64,000 nucleotides of DNA from Oegoconia quadripuncta (lineage: Eukaryota; Arthropoda; Insecta; Lepidoptera; Autostichidae), in contig OX438741.1 of NCBI GenBank assembly GCA_949316235.1, positions 41,460,567 to 41,524,566 of the forward strand. The letters are read 5' to 3'. Below, in pieces: positions 37,701-47,012 of the stretch (the stretch's first letter is position 1; each line of letters begins with the position of its first letter). The notes beneath the pieces were generated by a model. It did not search any database, was not told the DNA's origin, and was given only the letters and a program-made list of their open reading frames with translations. Made by a program: the position numbers and the translations under genes.

Positions 37701-40700
37701 CGAGGCGAATACTTGAGAAGTGATCTCAGCTAAGTAGACCTCAAGATTGGTTTATAAATTAGCACGGAGTATCTCGGTTGATACAGCCTCAAGACATGTA
37801 TTGAGATTGATTTATTAATACGGGCCTAACTTACTCCTTTACATAAGTCAAACCATATCGAATAATAAAATAGCGAAAGTAAAAAAACAAGTAGGTACGA
37901 GAGAGATCAGAGATCGTCTTTTGTTTATATAGCAAGTTCCATAGAATGACACTTTAGGTTCTCTATCTCCGGAGTGCACCATCAGACCTGCACCAATTTA
38001 TGGGACTACTCTGGCTGTAAATCCTATCAAAAAATTGGTAAACAAATATTGGATCTTTACCAATGAAACTGTAGTTTTTTTTCTTCAGTCAAGTCAAAGT
38101 CAAAGTCAAAAAATATTTATTTCGTAGGATAAAGATTATCACTTGAAAACGTCACATTTTTTATCTTAATATTAAAATTATTGACATTTTTGCTCATTCG
38201 CAAAGCAGATTCCCCAGAGAAGAACGAGCAAGAAACTCAAGGGTTGCTCTTTTAAATAAGTTTGGGTTACAATTATATTATATTGTATAATTAGGCTGAA
38301 TATCGCCGAGCGGTCTATGTCCATGCTTGCTTATCATCCAGATAGTCAGAAATTTTATAATAGCCTTTGGTAAATAATGTCTGTTTTATGATGGTTTTGA
38401 ATTTATTTAAAGGTAAATTTTGAATGTCCACTGGAACCTTATTATAAAAGCGTATACATTGCCCCTTAAATGACTTAGTGACTTTGTGTAAACGGCTGGC
38501 ATGAACAGCAAGTTTATTTTTATATCTGGTATTAACATTATGTATATCACTATTTTTCTTAAACGATTCTATATTTTTTCTTACATACATTAAGTTTTCG
38601 TAAATATATTGCGATGCTAATGTTAATATATTAATTTCTTTAAATTTATTCCTAAGAGACACTCTGGGGCCCAGTTTGTAAATCGCGCGAACCGCTCGTT
38701 TCTGCAGAACAAAGATACAATTTATGTCCGCGGCATTTCCCCACAACAGAATGCCGTAGGTCAGTATACTATGGAAATAACTGAAATAGACCAACCTCGC
38801 GGTATCCACATCGGTTAAATAACGTATTTTTTTAATCGCAAACACTGCAGAACTGAGGCGCTTCGCTAACTTATCGATGTGTGGACCCCACTGCAGTCCT
38901 TTATCCAATGTAATACCTTCGTTAATCATATGTACTAATTCCTGCGATTTTCAAAGCAATATCCAAATTTGTTTTTTATTTGGAAAATGGAATATTATTT
39001 CAAGGTTTCACATGAAATATTTTTTAATTTCTGGGCTAAATCACATAATAAAAAAAATTTGAACAGAGCTATTTTCATGTGCTTCCCATAATCATTTCTT
39101 AGATTCGCTGAACCTTTTATAAAGCGGTTACTTTTAAAAATTAACGCTGCCTATACTTAACTTAATGTTATCCGATAATTCACACAAAGTTTAGCTAAAT
39201 TTGGATTTGCCGTTCCCAAAAAAAAATCAAAAATGTTTGTATGGAGAAAACAGTCCTAATGAATACTTCATACAAAACGCCAATTTCATAGGTGTATCTT
39301 TCACGCCGGTTGAAAATATAGATAAAGCGGGTTGGAGAATTTATTCGAGACCTTGACAACGGTAGTAACGCTAGTAAATTAGGTACTGTTGGTAGTGTAT
39401 TCAAACCACTGCGTTAGTTGAAAGCAATACTGAAAATATCAAGTGGTCATCAACTAGAATTACTTTTCTGTTTACAGCCAAAGCTATTGCTGTCCTCATG
39501 ATAGTGGGAGCCGCTATGTCCAGACCTATGGACGGCGTCGATCCCAACACGCTCTCCTGTGACCCAGCGGGACAGGTATGTGATTTATCAGTTTATCCAG
39601 TCATGGTCACACTACATCACTGAGTAGCTTGGACATACTGATTGACAAAGACAATGAGACAACAAGACAATGCTTAAGCCCTACTTGTTTACAAGCTTTT
39701 ATTTAGTTTGCAAAGTTCGCATGTAAGTTGTCCGTTTTAAAATTTGCAAACCATTTTTCGACCGCTTACTGGTATCTCATTGAGCTGAAATTAGATATGT
39801 TTATGTAAGATAATACGCCAAACTTATTAAGAAAGCATATTACAAAATATCGGACTATTTAGATGATAAACATCCGTGGACATAACTAGCTCGTTCGCAT
39901 GCCATGCTATTTCGCAATTAATAATGAAATTTAAAAACCTGTTTTAAAAACCCTTCGAGTTTCTTGTTTGTTCTTCTCAGGGTAAAATTGCATTTTGAAC
40001 AAGCAGTAGGCTTGGAAATGTAACATTGCCTTTCAGGCATTTTGCTACTAAGACTTGCCAAGTAGATATTGCATTTTAGATGGCCTGCTTAGGAGGGTTT
40101 TAGTGTACCCTGTGTACCTACAAAATAAAGCATTTTTGACTTTGACTGACTTTGACATTGTACTGTATATACGAGACTGTCACCATCGCCGCCCAGTATA
40201 TTTCAATTCTGCGTGTGTGTTTCTATATTTTTAACGTCTTTTGTGCAGTTAATTTGGAAATTAAAAATTTAAAAAGATCAATAAAGGGAATGATAATCCA
40301 GTTTATGAATTTCACAACTCTTTCCAGGTTTTCCTTCTCCTCCCTCACTTCACGGACTGCAGCAAGTTCTACATGTGCGCTCATGGCCAGGAAGTACTCT
40401 TCAGTTGCAATGGTGGTCTAATCTTCGACTTCGGGCTGCAGGTAAACTGAAGAAATCCAACGTTTTCTCATGCTCTTTTATAGAATTAACCTTATGGGAT
40501 TCTTCAACGGGTGGGTGGGTGAATGAGGGTTCTCTAAGATCAGTAATGAATCCCCAACCAATAGGAGATTTGTAAATTTTCATGGACAGGAATTAGTATT
40601 AGACCAACGAATAAAGGTAACTAACTGAAAAGAAAATTAATATTCACATTTTACACTAGAAAATACGCTGTAATTTCCTTCGATGAACAGAATAATGGCC

Positions 40701-43700
40701 CTAAATTAGTATAATCCATTTACTAACATTGTCAAGCAATGAACAATGTAAGAAATACATCTTAATTTAATTAAACGACAAGCCACATCTTGATTTTTAT
40801 TGCAATTACGTACCTAATGAAAGGATATTGGAAAACTACATGCGGCAATCCCGGTTTACATTTTAAAATCATTCCGCTGGCTTGGATACGTGGCAAGAAG
40901 TCCACCTACAAACATCGAGCGACATGGAGCAGTAAAAATATTATTAAAACACACTGACTGACGCTGTCAGTTCCTTCTTTATAAAAAATGGAAACGTTAT
41001 GGCAATTTTAAAAGATTGATCATTAACCAAAACGAGACTGACAGAAATATCCCGATGGGAATCGAATCCGCGACTTACGTTCTGTAAACCGTGTATTGCC
41101 TATATTTAGTCATAAGTATAAAATTTTGTTGTGCTATTAAGTTAACTTGTTGATTTATTAATTAGCATTCATGAACCCACAGGGCTGTAATTGGGAGAGG
41201 GACACTGTATGCATCCTACGAACGAAACCGGGAGAAGAAGAGCCAGAAGTTCCAGAATCAGAAGAGTCCAGTCCAGAGTCAGAAGAGTCCAGTCCAGAGT
41301 CAGAAGAGTCCAATCCAGAGTCAGAAGAGTCCAGTCCAGAGTCAGAAGAGTCCAGTCAAGAGTCAGAAGACTCCAGGCCAGAGTCAGAAGAATTATCAGA
41401 ATCAGACGAAGTTCCAGAAACAGAAGAAACTCCAGAATCAGAAGAAAGCGCAGAAGGAGATGGAGAAACACAAGAAAGTGAAGAGTCACAAGAAGGTAGT
41501 AAATCAGGAGAAAATGTAAGTAGCGTATCAGAAGAAGATGAAACCTCCGAAGAAGATAAACACTCTGAGGAAGATAAACATTCTGAAGAAGATAAACACT
41601 CTGAAGAAGATAAAACCTCAGAGGAAGATAAACACTCTGAAGAAGATAAAACCTCAGAAGAAGATAAAACCTCAGAAGAAGATAAACACTCGGAAGAAGA
41701 CAAGCGCTCGGAAGAAGATAAAACCTCAGAAGAAGATAAACACTCTGAAGAAGATAAACACTCAGATGAAGATAAACACTCAGATGAAGATAAACACTCT
41801 GAAGAAGATAAACACTCAGAAGAAGACAAACACTCTGAAGAAGATAAAACCTCAGAAGAAGATAAACACTCGGAAGAAGATAAACACTCAGAGGAAGATA
41901 AACACTCTGAAGAAGACAGACACTCTGATGAAGATAAACACTCTGAAGAAGATAAACACTCAGAAGAAGACAAATACTCTGAAGAAGATAAAACCTCAGA
42001 AGAAGATAAACACTCGGAAGAAGATAAACACTCAGAGGAAGATAAACACTCGGAAGAAGATAAACACTCTGAAGAAGACAGACACTCTGATGAAGATAAA
42101 TACTCTGAAGAAGATAAACACTCTGAAGAAGATAAATCCTCTCAAGAAAATAGAACCTCTGAAGAAGATAAAACGTCAGAAGAAGATAATGTATCACAAG
42201 AAAGTGGAGAACCCGAAGTAGAAGACAGTGTATCACAAGAAAGTGGAGAACCCGAAGAAGAAGACAGTGTATCACAGGAAAGTGGAGAACCCGAAGAAGA
42301 TAGAGAATCTGAAGAAAGCGGAGTATCAGAAGAAGATGGAGGGGATGACGGTTCCGGCTCTGGAGATGAATCTGGCGACTTCGACTGGTTGGCATTTTCA
42401 GATTCTTCTAAAGTAAATGTTCTTGGTTAGTGTCTACTTCTTCATTCTTTCCGTATATAAATAAGGTAGATCAATTATGTCTAAGGATAGTCGAGAGATA
42501 AATTATCATAAAGATATTACGTTTACAGTTATCTGTACATACATTTACACGTATGCTCTATAAATTAATATTATCATTATTTCCAATTCAATCATTTAAA
42601 TTGACAATCAAAAAAATATAACAGTATCTTACTTTGAAACAGATGAATTAAGTTGAATTTCTTTAAATACTGCTTTGTTTGTTGTGTAGTAGTTAGGTTC
42701 TTAGGCCCGTATTAATAAACCATTCTCAAGATTGAGAACAGTCTTGTGACCGGTCTCAAGTAAACGTGTTGATTAATAAACCTAATTTGAGACCTGAAAC
42801 GCACGTGAATACTCAAGCAGTTCTCACTTGAGAGATGCGCCGAGTTTTACGTATTAATAAACGAAACTCAGGACTATCATTCATTCGCCGCTGAGGCGAA
42901 TACTTGAGAAGTGTTCTCAGCTGAGTAAACGTCAAGATTGGTTTATAAATTAGCACGGAGCTTGAGATAGCGTCAACTGCTTAAGACGCATCTCGTGTGA
43001 TACAGCCTCAAGACTCGTATTGAGAATGGTTTATTACTACGGGCCTTACTGTCATTTTACTGCCTTGCCTCGGTTCCCACGATACGATTGATATGATGTT
43101 TAGGTACCCATTTTAATTATGTTTCCTTGTGTATTTTAGAAAATATCAAAAGGAGGATAGATGAAAAATGGATAATAAATCCGATGGAGGACTACATCGT
43201 TCCAGAATCTAACATATTCAAGGCTATATTGGACTGCACACAAACCGAGGCTGCTGCGAGGCACCTCCCTTACAAGTGCGTCGTACTTTTATAAGTCATA
43301 TTCACTCATTCTAACAACTAATTCTAAAACACGTGCTCTTCTAAATAACACCACTTCTTTCACATTTTTATAAAACACAATTAAAAATACCTACATTATA
43401 TCTTATAGAAAAAATACGCCGTCCAACTCGCTTCCGTGAGACATAGTACCTAGTACGCTAGCGCTATTGCCCCGCTGAATGCATAAGCTCAGCTGCTGAG
43501 CAAAGTAGGCACATAATACGATTCTGAAATCGCATTCTGAACTAGCATCATTCCGAAATAGCCTCATTCCAAAATATCAGCATACAACCTAAATCATCCA
43601 ACCGCCTCCGTGGCTCAATGTAAACAACATTGGGTTTACGATTCGGAGGTCGCGGGCTCAATCCCCAGCGGGGTAGATGTTTAAGTACTCGGTTTGGTTG

Positions 43701-44108
43701 GTGGTACGGCATTTTAAATGTCCGCCTGTCTAGCTACCGCCATCTTATCTAAATCTGCCGCCAAGCAGCAATGTTAATAGCATTGTTGTGTTCCGGTTGT
43801 CAGAGATAAGATAGCCAGTCCCCCAAATGTGTTGGGGTTTCCGGGTCAGTACGCTTCCACCTTCGCCCTCATCTTCACTTAACATCAGATGTAGTTTTCT
43901 CTTCTTTAACCACTATATAATTTAATCATGTTCCAGAGGTGACTGCCAGCGCTTCTGGCGTTGTGTTGACGGTGTTCCCCATTCGTTCTACTGCAGCGAC
44001 GGTCTCTACTTCAATGAGCTGACCCAACAGTGCGACTTTGAAGGCAACGTCTACTGTCCGGTCATGCAGGAAGACGAGCTACATGGAGAGTTTATGGTCT
44101 TCAAGTAG
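22792..44108 (+). CDS. Secreted chitin-binding protein: two peritrophin-A domains around an acidic Ser/Glu repeat linker
   Basis: Coding exons: 22792-22798, 39478-39575, 40328-40441, 41183-42425, 43140-43275, 43937-44108. They sum to 590 codons with every junction in phase and flanked by GT-AG. The first exon (ATG ATT G, GTAAGT donor) completes a signal peptide [20 protein letters not shown]14 domain 1 has Cys 30, 46, 52, 62, 75, 82. Domain 2 has Cys 520, 536, 542, 552, 564, 572. Both have the family spacing and the aromatic residues before Cys3 (FYMC, FWRC), so chitin binding outside the cell is expected, in cuticle or peritrophic matrix. Residues 74-487 hold six ESEESSP-like units, about 36 (H/T)SEEDK hexads and three [13 protein letters not shown] units. 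Linkers in this family are usually Thr/Pro-rich mucin; this one is acidic. Every repeat Ser fits the CK2 motif S-x-x-D/E and the Fam20-type S-x-E motif, so phosphorylation and calcium binding are possible (inference). Exons 2-6 are secure. Exon 1, 16.7 kb upstream, rests on phase, signal peptide and promoter. Confidence 0.85.
22799..23170. other. Start of intron 1 with LINE tails
   Basis: 22815-22850 is a LINE tail (TGCTCGTTTGCCGCCCTC). 22960-23165 is an RTE-like 3' end (AAGATTTCATCAAAATCTG ... TTTATAATATTACTAGC) interrupted by a polypyrimidine stretch. Confidence 0.5.
23171..23782. other. Intron sequence with a tRNA-like fragment
   Basis: 23520-23610 has TGTGGTGTAGTT and AGAGTTCGACTCCC, a weak A-box/B-box pair, probably a decayed SINE rather than a tRNA gene (no acceptor stem closes). 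No exon seen. Confidence 0.35.
23783..24115 (+). mobile_element. Repeat-C copy
   Basis: Begins CTTTTTGGCGGGATCTCGG, continues through the CTTTCGGGTTCCCACAAGAA block to CTTATAAACTGAAGAAATAAG. It lacks the GAGGATG... distal part. Confidence 0.8.
24275..24692 (-). mobile_element. Repeat-C copy, full length
   Basis: The inverse of the previous copy, from (CTT)n to AGATCCCGCCAAAAAGCC. The two form a large inverted repeat with a 160-bp spacer. Confidence 0.82.
24744..26614 (-). CDS. Rad60/Esc2/NIP45-type protein with two SUMO-like domains
   Basis: Two coding exons: 26614-25597 and 24811-24744, joined over a 785-bp intron (donor CAG/GTAATT, acceptor TTTTCCAG). The split codon gives Gly340, and 21 more residues lead to the stop, 361 aa in all. 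The N-terminus is acidic and Ser-rich ([10 protein letters not shown]), with basic stretches at 81-95 and 112-145. [10 protein letters not shown] at 182-191 looks like a SUMO-interacting motif with acidic flank. SUMO-like domain 1 covers about 199-268 and domain 2 about 287-361, ending in the ubiquitin-fold signature [11 protein letters not shown]. The family (yeast Esc2/Rad60, animal NIP45/NFATC2IP) works in the nucleus with the SUMO conjugation machinery in genome stability. Without the short last exon domain 2 would be cut off, so the exon assignment is well supported. The gene lies wholly inside intron 1 of the chitin-binding gene, on the opposite strand. Confidence 0.9.
25341..25555 (+). 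mobile_element. SINE-A copy in the Rad60-type gene intron
   Basis: Head TGGTGTAGTGG with a short deletion before the B box, body present, 3' end cut before the GGCGCTGTGTG block. It lies antisense to the host transcript, 40 bp downstream of the splice donor. Confidence 0.82.
26615..27035. other. Region upstream of the Rad60-type gene
   Basis: 26700-26790 (AGGCAAAGG ... ACAGCCTCGTC) resembles 1790-1830 and is probably a dispersed repeat. No TATA box was recognised upstream of the start codon. Confidence 0.35.
27036..27420 (-). pseudogene. LINE ORF2 C-terminus with (TAAA)n tail
   Basis: The minus strand reads [18 protein letters not shown], then [20 protein letters not shown] and VC, the C-x-x-C...H...C tail motif of jockey/I-type LINEs. 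It ends in a TAAATAAATAAA repeat at 27071-27113. Only the 3' end is present. Confidence 0.75.
28371..28428. repeat. 25-bp inverted repeat, 8-nt loop
   Basis: Arms 28371-28395 and 28404-28428 pair with a single mismatch around CTGCCCGAGGTAAAT. The right arm shares ACCTCGGGCAGCGAATTAGC with 11581-11600, so it belongs to a dispersed family. Confidence 0.85.
28635..28680. repeat. Perfect 21-bp inverted repeat, 4-nt loop
   Basis: Arms 28635-28655 and 28660-28680 are exact complements around CTCA. AT-rich arms (CATTTTTCTTGTAATCA). Confidence 0.92.
28955..29001. repeat. Palindrome with outer GGTACC pair
   Basis: 28962-28992 has perfect 15-bp arms (CATGGACTTATTATT) around one base. AGGTACC and GGTACCT repeat the symmetry outside. 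Confidence 0.88.
30026..30168. mobile_element. MITE-H short derivative with TAA duplication
   Basis: 143 bp. TAA stands on both sides. TIRs resemble GGCCCGTATTAATAAACC, but the central CCTCAGCGGCGAATG part is gone. Confidence 0.8.
30169..33064. other. Intron 1 stretch with little recognisable content
   Basis: 30900-31050 resembles the 3' end of the LINE family at 33065 and 38097 (TGTTTATTTCTTAGGATATA, TGCTCTTTCACAAACC). The rest is AT-rich. A short frame at 31590-31660 is noted among rejected items. Confidence 0.4.
33065..33905 (-). pseudogene. 5'-truncated LINE, degenerate ORF2 C-terminus
   Basis: Same family as 38097-38916. Reading the minus strand: [18 protein letters not shown], then [19 protein letters not shown], the shared 3' UTR, and a repeated ATTTGATTTG tail. 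The upstream part (about 33600-33900) is broken by stops and shifts. Confidence 0.8.
33906..34384. other. Spacer within intron 1
   Basis: Nothing recognised beyond AT-rich sequence. Confidence 0.4.
34385..34638. mobile_element. MITE-P copy, left end missing
   Basis: Shares TATTCCACATCATTAAATTA and AACTTCTATTTCATTTACC with 7540-8149 and keeps the right TIR in diverged form. Confidence 0.75.
34639..36180. other. Intron 1 stretch, no gene seen
   Basis: AT-rich. GTGTTACCACTTCCAAATTT near 35425 and an inverse-like GTCCGGACGGATGGTAACT near 35715 may bound a decayed MITE. Not firm enough to call. Confidence 0.35.
36181..36600 (+). mobile_element. LINE 3' end split by a small MITE
   Basis: GGACATGAACCGCTCGGC, AGAGCAACCCCTAGAGTTTC and a TTTTGATTTTGATTTTGATT tail match 52290-52530. 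A MITE interrupts it at 36353-36482. Confidence 0.75.
36353..36482. mobile_element. 130-bp MITE
   Basis: Ends ATTCTCACATACTCGA and TCGAGTGTGCGAGAAT are inverted. Internal GACATTGGCATGTCTATC-type pairing gives a hairpin. The uninterrupted LINE at 52290-52530 confirms the insertion. Confidence 0.75.
37011..37272 (+). mobile_element. SINE-A copy, full length
   Basis: The best intact copy: A box TGGTGTAGTGG, B box GGTTCGAATCC, body, and GGCGCTGTGTGTAT end. Used as the family reference here. Confidence 0.92.
37532..37826. mobile_element. MITE-H copy
   Basis: Both TIRs (GGCCCGTATTAATGAACC and its inverse) are present, flanked by TTA and TAA. Small internal deletions compared with 42704-43045. Confidence 0.86.
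38052..39293 (+). mobile_element. MITE-F copy split by a LINE
   Basis: Left end GGATCTTTACCAATGAAACT, right end CCAATTTCATAGGTG. The body is opened after TTTCTTC at about 38096 and resumes with CTTCGTTAATCATATG at 38917. Confidence 0.85.
38097..38916 (-). pseudogene. 5'-truncated LINE, ORF2 C-terminus readable
   Basis: The minus strand encodes about 200 residues of the region after the reverse transcriptase palm: [35 protein letters not shown] and [15 protein letters not shown], then a stop at 38315 and a 3' UTR ending in repeated CTTTGACTTTGACT units. CTTC at both ends may be a short target duplication. The palm motif itself (YADD) is absent. Family: jockey/CR1-type non-LTR element. Confidence 0.88.
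39700..40150 (+). mobile_element. LINE 3' end and a dispersed repeat in intron 2
   Basis: 39730-39800 (CAAACCATTTTTCGACC) matches 9250-9340. 39840-40150 ends AAATAAAGCATTTTTGAC and TTGACTGACTTTGAC, a LINE tail that also occurs inverted at 48997-49240. Confidence 0.65.
41544..42190 (+). repeat. Coding 18-bp minisatellite
   Basis: About 36 copies of TCTGAAGAAGATAAACAC-type units inside exon 4 of the chitin-binding gene, each encoding SEEDKH or SEEDKT. Variants (GATGAA, CGCTCG, TACTCT) are interspersed. Preceded at 41260-41400 by six 21-bp units encoding ESEESSP. Confidence 0.95.
42704..43045. mobile_element. MITE-H copy with TTA duplication, in intron 4
   Basis: 342 bp with GGCCCGTATTAATAAACC ends and TTA on both sides. 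It lies between coding exons 41183-42425 and 43140-43275. Confidence 0.9.
43603..43895 (+). mobile_element. SINE-B copy in intron 5
   Basis: GCCTCCGTGGCTCAATGTAA head to CTTAACATCAGATGTAG. Ends 40 bp before the acceptor of the last exon. Confidence 0.87.
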
Positions 44109-44129
44109 ATCTAAAAAAACGCATACTAA

Positions 44130-44135
44130 AATAAA
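44130..44135 (+). promoter_or_regulatory. Polyadenylation signal of the chitin-binding gene
   Basis: AATAAA, 22 bp after the TAG stop. A short 3' UTR would result. Confidence 0.6.
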
Positions 44136-44306
44136 CAATTATACCTAAAGTACAATTTCCAAAGGCATTATAGTTCGAACTCAAATGTTTATGAGCCATG
44201 GAATTTAAGATAGTATACCTGTAGAACACAGTTGATCAATGATTGTGCTTCAGAATTTGTAACGAAAACATACAACAGTCAATCTGGATCACGATCGTGT
44301 GACATT

Positions 44307-44456
44307 GGTGTCGATTCGGATGTACACCAACTAAACTAAACTAAAACCAGTTTTGGAGTGGTGCCGTCGCATCGTACTGTTCCAGGGAAAAGCAGACAGT
44401 ATTACTTTAAAACTGGTTTTAGTTTAGTTTAGTTGGTGTACATCTGAATCGACACC
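44307..44456. mobile_element. 150-bp foldback element
   Basis: Arms of about 50 bp begin GGTGTCGATTCGG and end CGAATCGACACC-like; ACTAAACTAAACTAAAACC pairs with its inverse. ATT on both sides may be the target duplication. Confidence 0.85.
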
Positions 44457-46480
44457 ATTCTAAGCTAAGTTTAAATAACCAGCTAGAATATGCCAGAGGG
44501 CACGCAAATTTTCACCATAAGTATAATGACATCTGTGCGTTGCGGACCTGCTACGCTACTTTAATTTTGTTTAAATTAGTTTTCACAATTACGTTTCATT
44601 AATTATCGCTTTTAATTATGAGACCTAACAATTTCTCTCTTCTAGTATTTAGATTCCTCAAACAGTACCTAGTGTTTTTAAAATAGTTTATTCATTGAGT
44701 TCGTACATGTCTTAGTTTTATTGGCTACTAAACTATCTCGTCGACAATTAGGAGCAATCTCTAACTAGATAATTGGGAATTTGTGTAATATTAAAATTCT
44801 TGTAAAGTCAGTTTATATTTAGTATTTTGAAGAATAAAAATTTTGAAGAAGTAATAAAGAACACGTATAATGATAATAATTCAATTAAATTTGCGGCATA
44901 ATGATGAAACTGTTAAAGAAACTAGATAAAGGAAAGCTCATTACATGGAATTCATATTGCATATCATGAAAAAGACAAATTTCGTTTTTATGACTTTTTA
45001 AAATTTTGCGTTATTTCCAGCTGTTCCATTACGAAACACATCTTGAAACAATAGTGGTTAGTTTTTATGATAGGAATTCTGTGTTAAGGGGTTTTCTGTG
45101 ATTGCAAATAATTATCTTAATAGGAAGTTAAGTAATTAATTTCAAGCAATATACATAAGATAACTTTCATTGTTATTATGTAAAACTAGCTTTCCGCCCG
45201 GGATTTCATCAAATCGGTTCAGCTAAAATATTTGGCTATATGGTAATCCAGGTCCTAATCTGTCTACCAACCAAATGTCATTCAAATCCGTCCCGCCGTT
45301 TAGGCGTGAAGAGGTAACAAACATACATACATACATACGACATCTACAAGCTTTCGCATTTATAATGTTAGTTGGGATTGACCCGCCAATAGTTAGCAAA
45401 ACAACCGACTTCACAGCTCAGACATTATGTCGTCAAAGTATGTAACTAATTACATATCATCAGTGTATCATCAGATCTAAACCTTTAAATGGGGCCACTT
45501 TCTGGTGATAAAGCCTAACAAGCAAAAGCCAATCATCAAAATCGGTTAGCAATTGACAAAAATATGGATGAACATACTTAAAAAATACATGCAGAAGAAG
45601 TTGGAACCTCTTCCTTTTTTTTGGGTCTAATAATAATAATCTCCAAAACATTAAAAAATAGCCTAACAACTTTGAATATTCCAACATACATAACACACAT
45701 TTTACAAAAAGCCACGATACTCAACACTTGTAGAATTACCAGAAAGTTTCTGACTTCATTTATTATTAGTTCTTCAGCTGACCCCTCCACAGTTGGTTGA
45801 TACCCGTCTGGTGAGGAAGTTACCTTCTTCACTTTGAAGAAGAGAAATACGTTACAAATAATAATAACAGGGGTGGATCTAGTAGTTCGTCAGTTTGTTT
45901 AAAAAAATTATACAGCGAGATTATTGTACACAAATTCCTATCCAAGTGTATACATATTTTTATATCGTTAAGTTAAAGGTAGAAATCGTTTTAAATTTAT
46001 TCATAAGAAAATAACTTTTATATTCAGATTGTTCTGATGAAATATGTATGTTTTTGTAGAATATTAAATTTGACGATTTCATATTAGGTATTTATATTAT
46101 GCTTTCAAAACGCAATCACTGTGCACATAATTTTGTGATTAAAAAAATAAAAAGTATTTAAAACAAATAAGTACTCGTTGTTTTTGGCCCTAGTTTGTCG
46201 ATTGATTAATAAAGTGCTTTACAAACTAAGTTTTTAATTTACAGGATTCCTATAAAATCATACTCAGGATAAGGGATTTGTCTCATGAAACGGAACTGAT
46301 AGTCGCCATAAGTTTTAGTTCCTCCTACTTCAGAAAATCTAAACTAGATGGCTCTGATTCATAACCAACAAATATACAAAGAAATATGCAAAGCACTTTT
46401 CACAAATTAAGATTATTTTCTTCAAATGTGTGCTATAATTTATAAAATATATATTGCTATGTAGCTTGTGTGCTTTAGTA
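44457..46480. other. Intergenic stretch with RTE-like tails and one possible exon
   Basis: 45187-45380 is an RTE-like 3' end (CCCGCCGTTTAGGCGTGAAG, TTCGCATTTATAATGTTAG). 45590-45625 (GGAACCTCTTCC) is a fragment of the repeat at 19750. 45740-45831, minus strand, could be an exon (see findings). Confidence 0.45.
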
Positions 46481-46612
46481 AAATATCCTTAGACATACAC
46501 ACAGCGCCATTTAGTTCCACAGTAAACAACTATAGGCTTGTGTTGTGGATACCAGATGGTTGATATACTACATAAATACATTTTTTTTTGTAAATAAATA
46601 CTATTTATTTAT
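46481..46612 (-). mobile_element. SINE-A 3' half
   Basis: An inverse of the 3' end (CACACAGCGCCATTTAGTTC) through GGTTGATATACTACATAA. The tRNA-like head is missing. Confidence 0.82.
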
Positions 46613-46614
46613 TC

Positions 46615-46830
46615 ATGCAGTCACCCACCAAGGTTTTTTTTCCAAATTGAAATTCAGCATGTTTAATTTCGTAAGTTATAAGAATAACATTTGAAATTGT
46701 TATGACTTATCGCTCATTCACTAGGCAGTCACCCTAGACAAGAACGAGCAAGAAACTCAGGGGTTGCTCTTTTTAAATAAGTCAATACAAATACAATTAT
46801 TTCATACAATTCGATAATGTCGGTTGCTTT
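46615..46830 (-). mobile_element. LINE 3' end
   Basis: Inverse of 52290-52530: TCGTAAGTTATAAGAATAAC, ACAAGAACGAGCAAGAAACT. Confidence 0.7.
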
Positions 46831-47012
46831 ATGTCGGGCCCCGTGGTGGGCGCCAATATAATATAGCTTATATTATGTAGTTTTCTAAAACGAGTGTTTT
46901 AGGTGGATTCAAACACACACAACAGTTTTACACTCGTATAAGGAACCATTTATTCACGCAACTACTCAACAACGCCTAAGTCGCGCCCCACGTTGGGCGC
47001 CAATTTTATATA

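Noticed and set aside
41169..42395. 408-codon antisense frame (LLQSVYL repeats)
   Set aside because: The mirror of the acidic coding repeat of the chitin-binding gene; that gene is supported by splice phase and flanking CBM14 domains.
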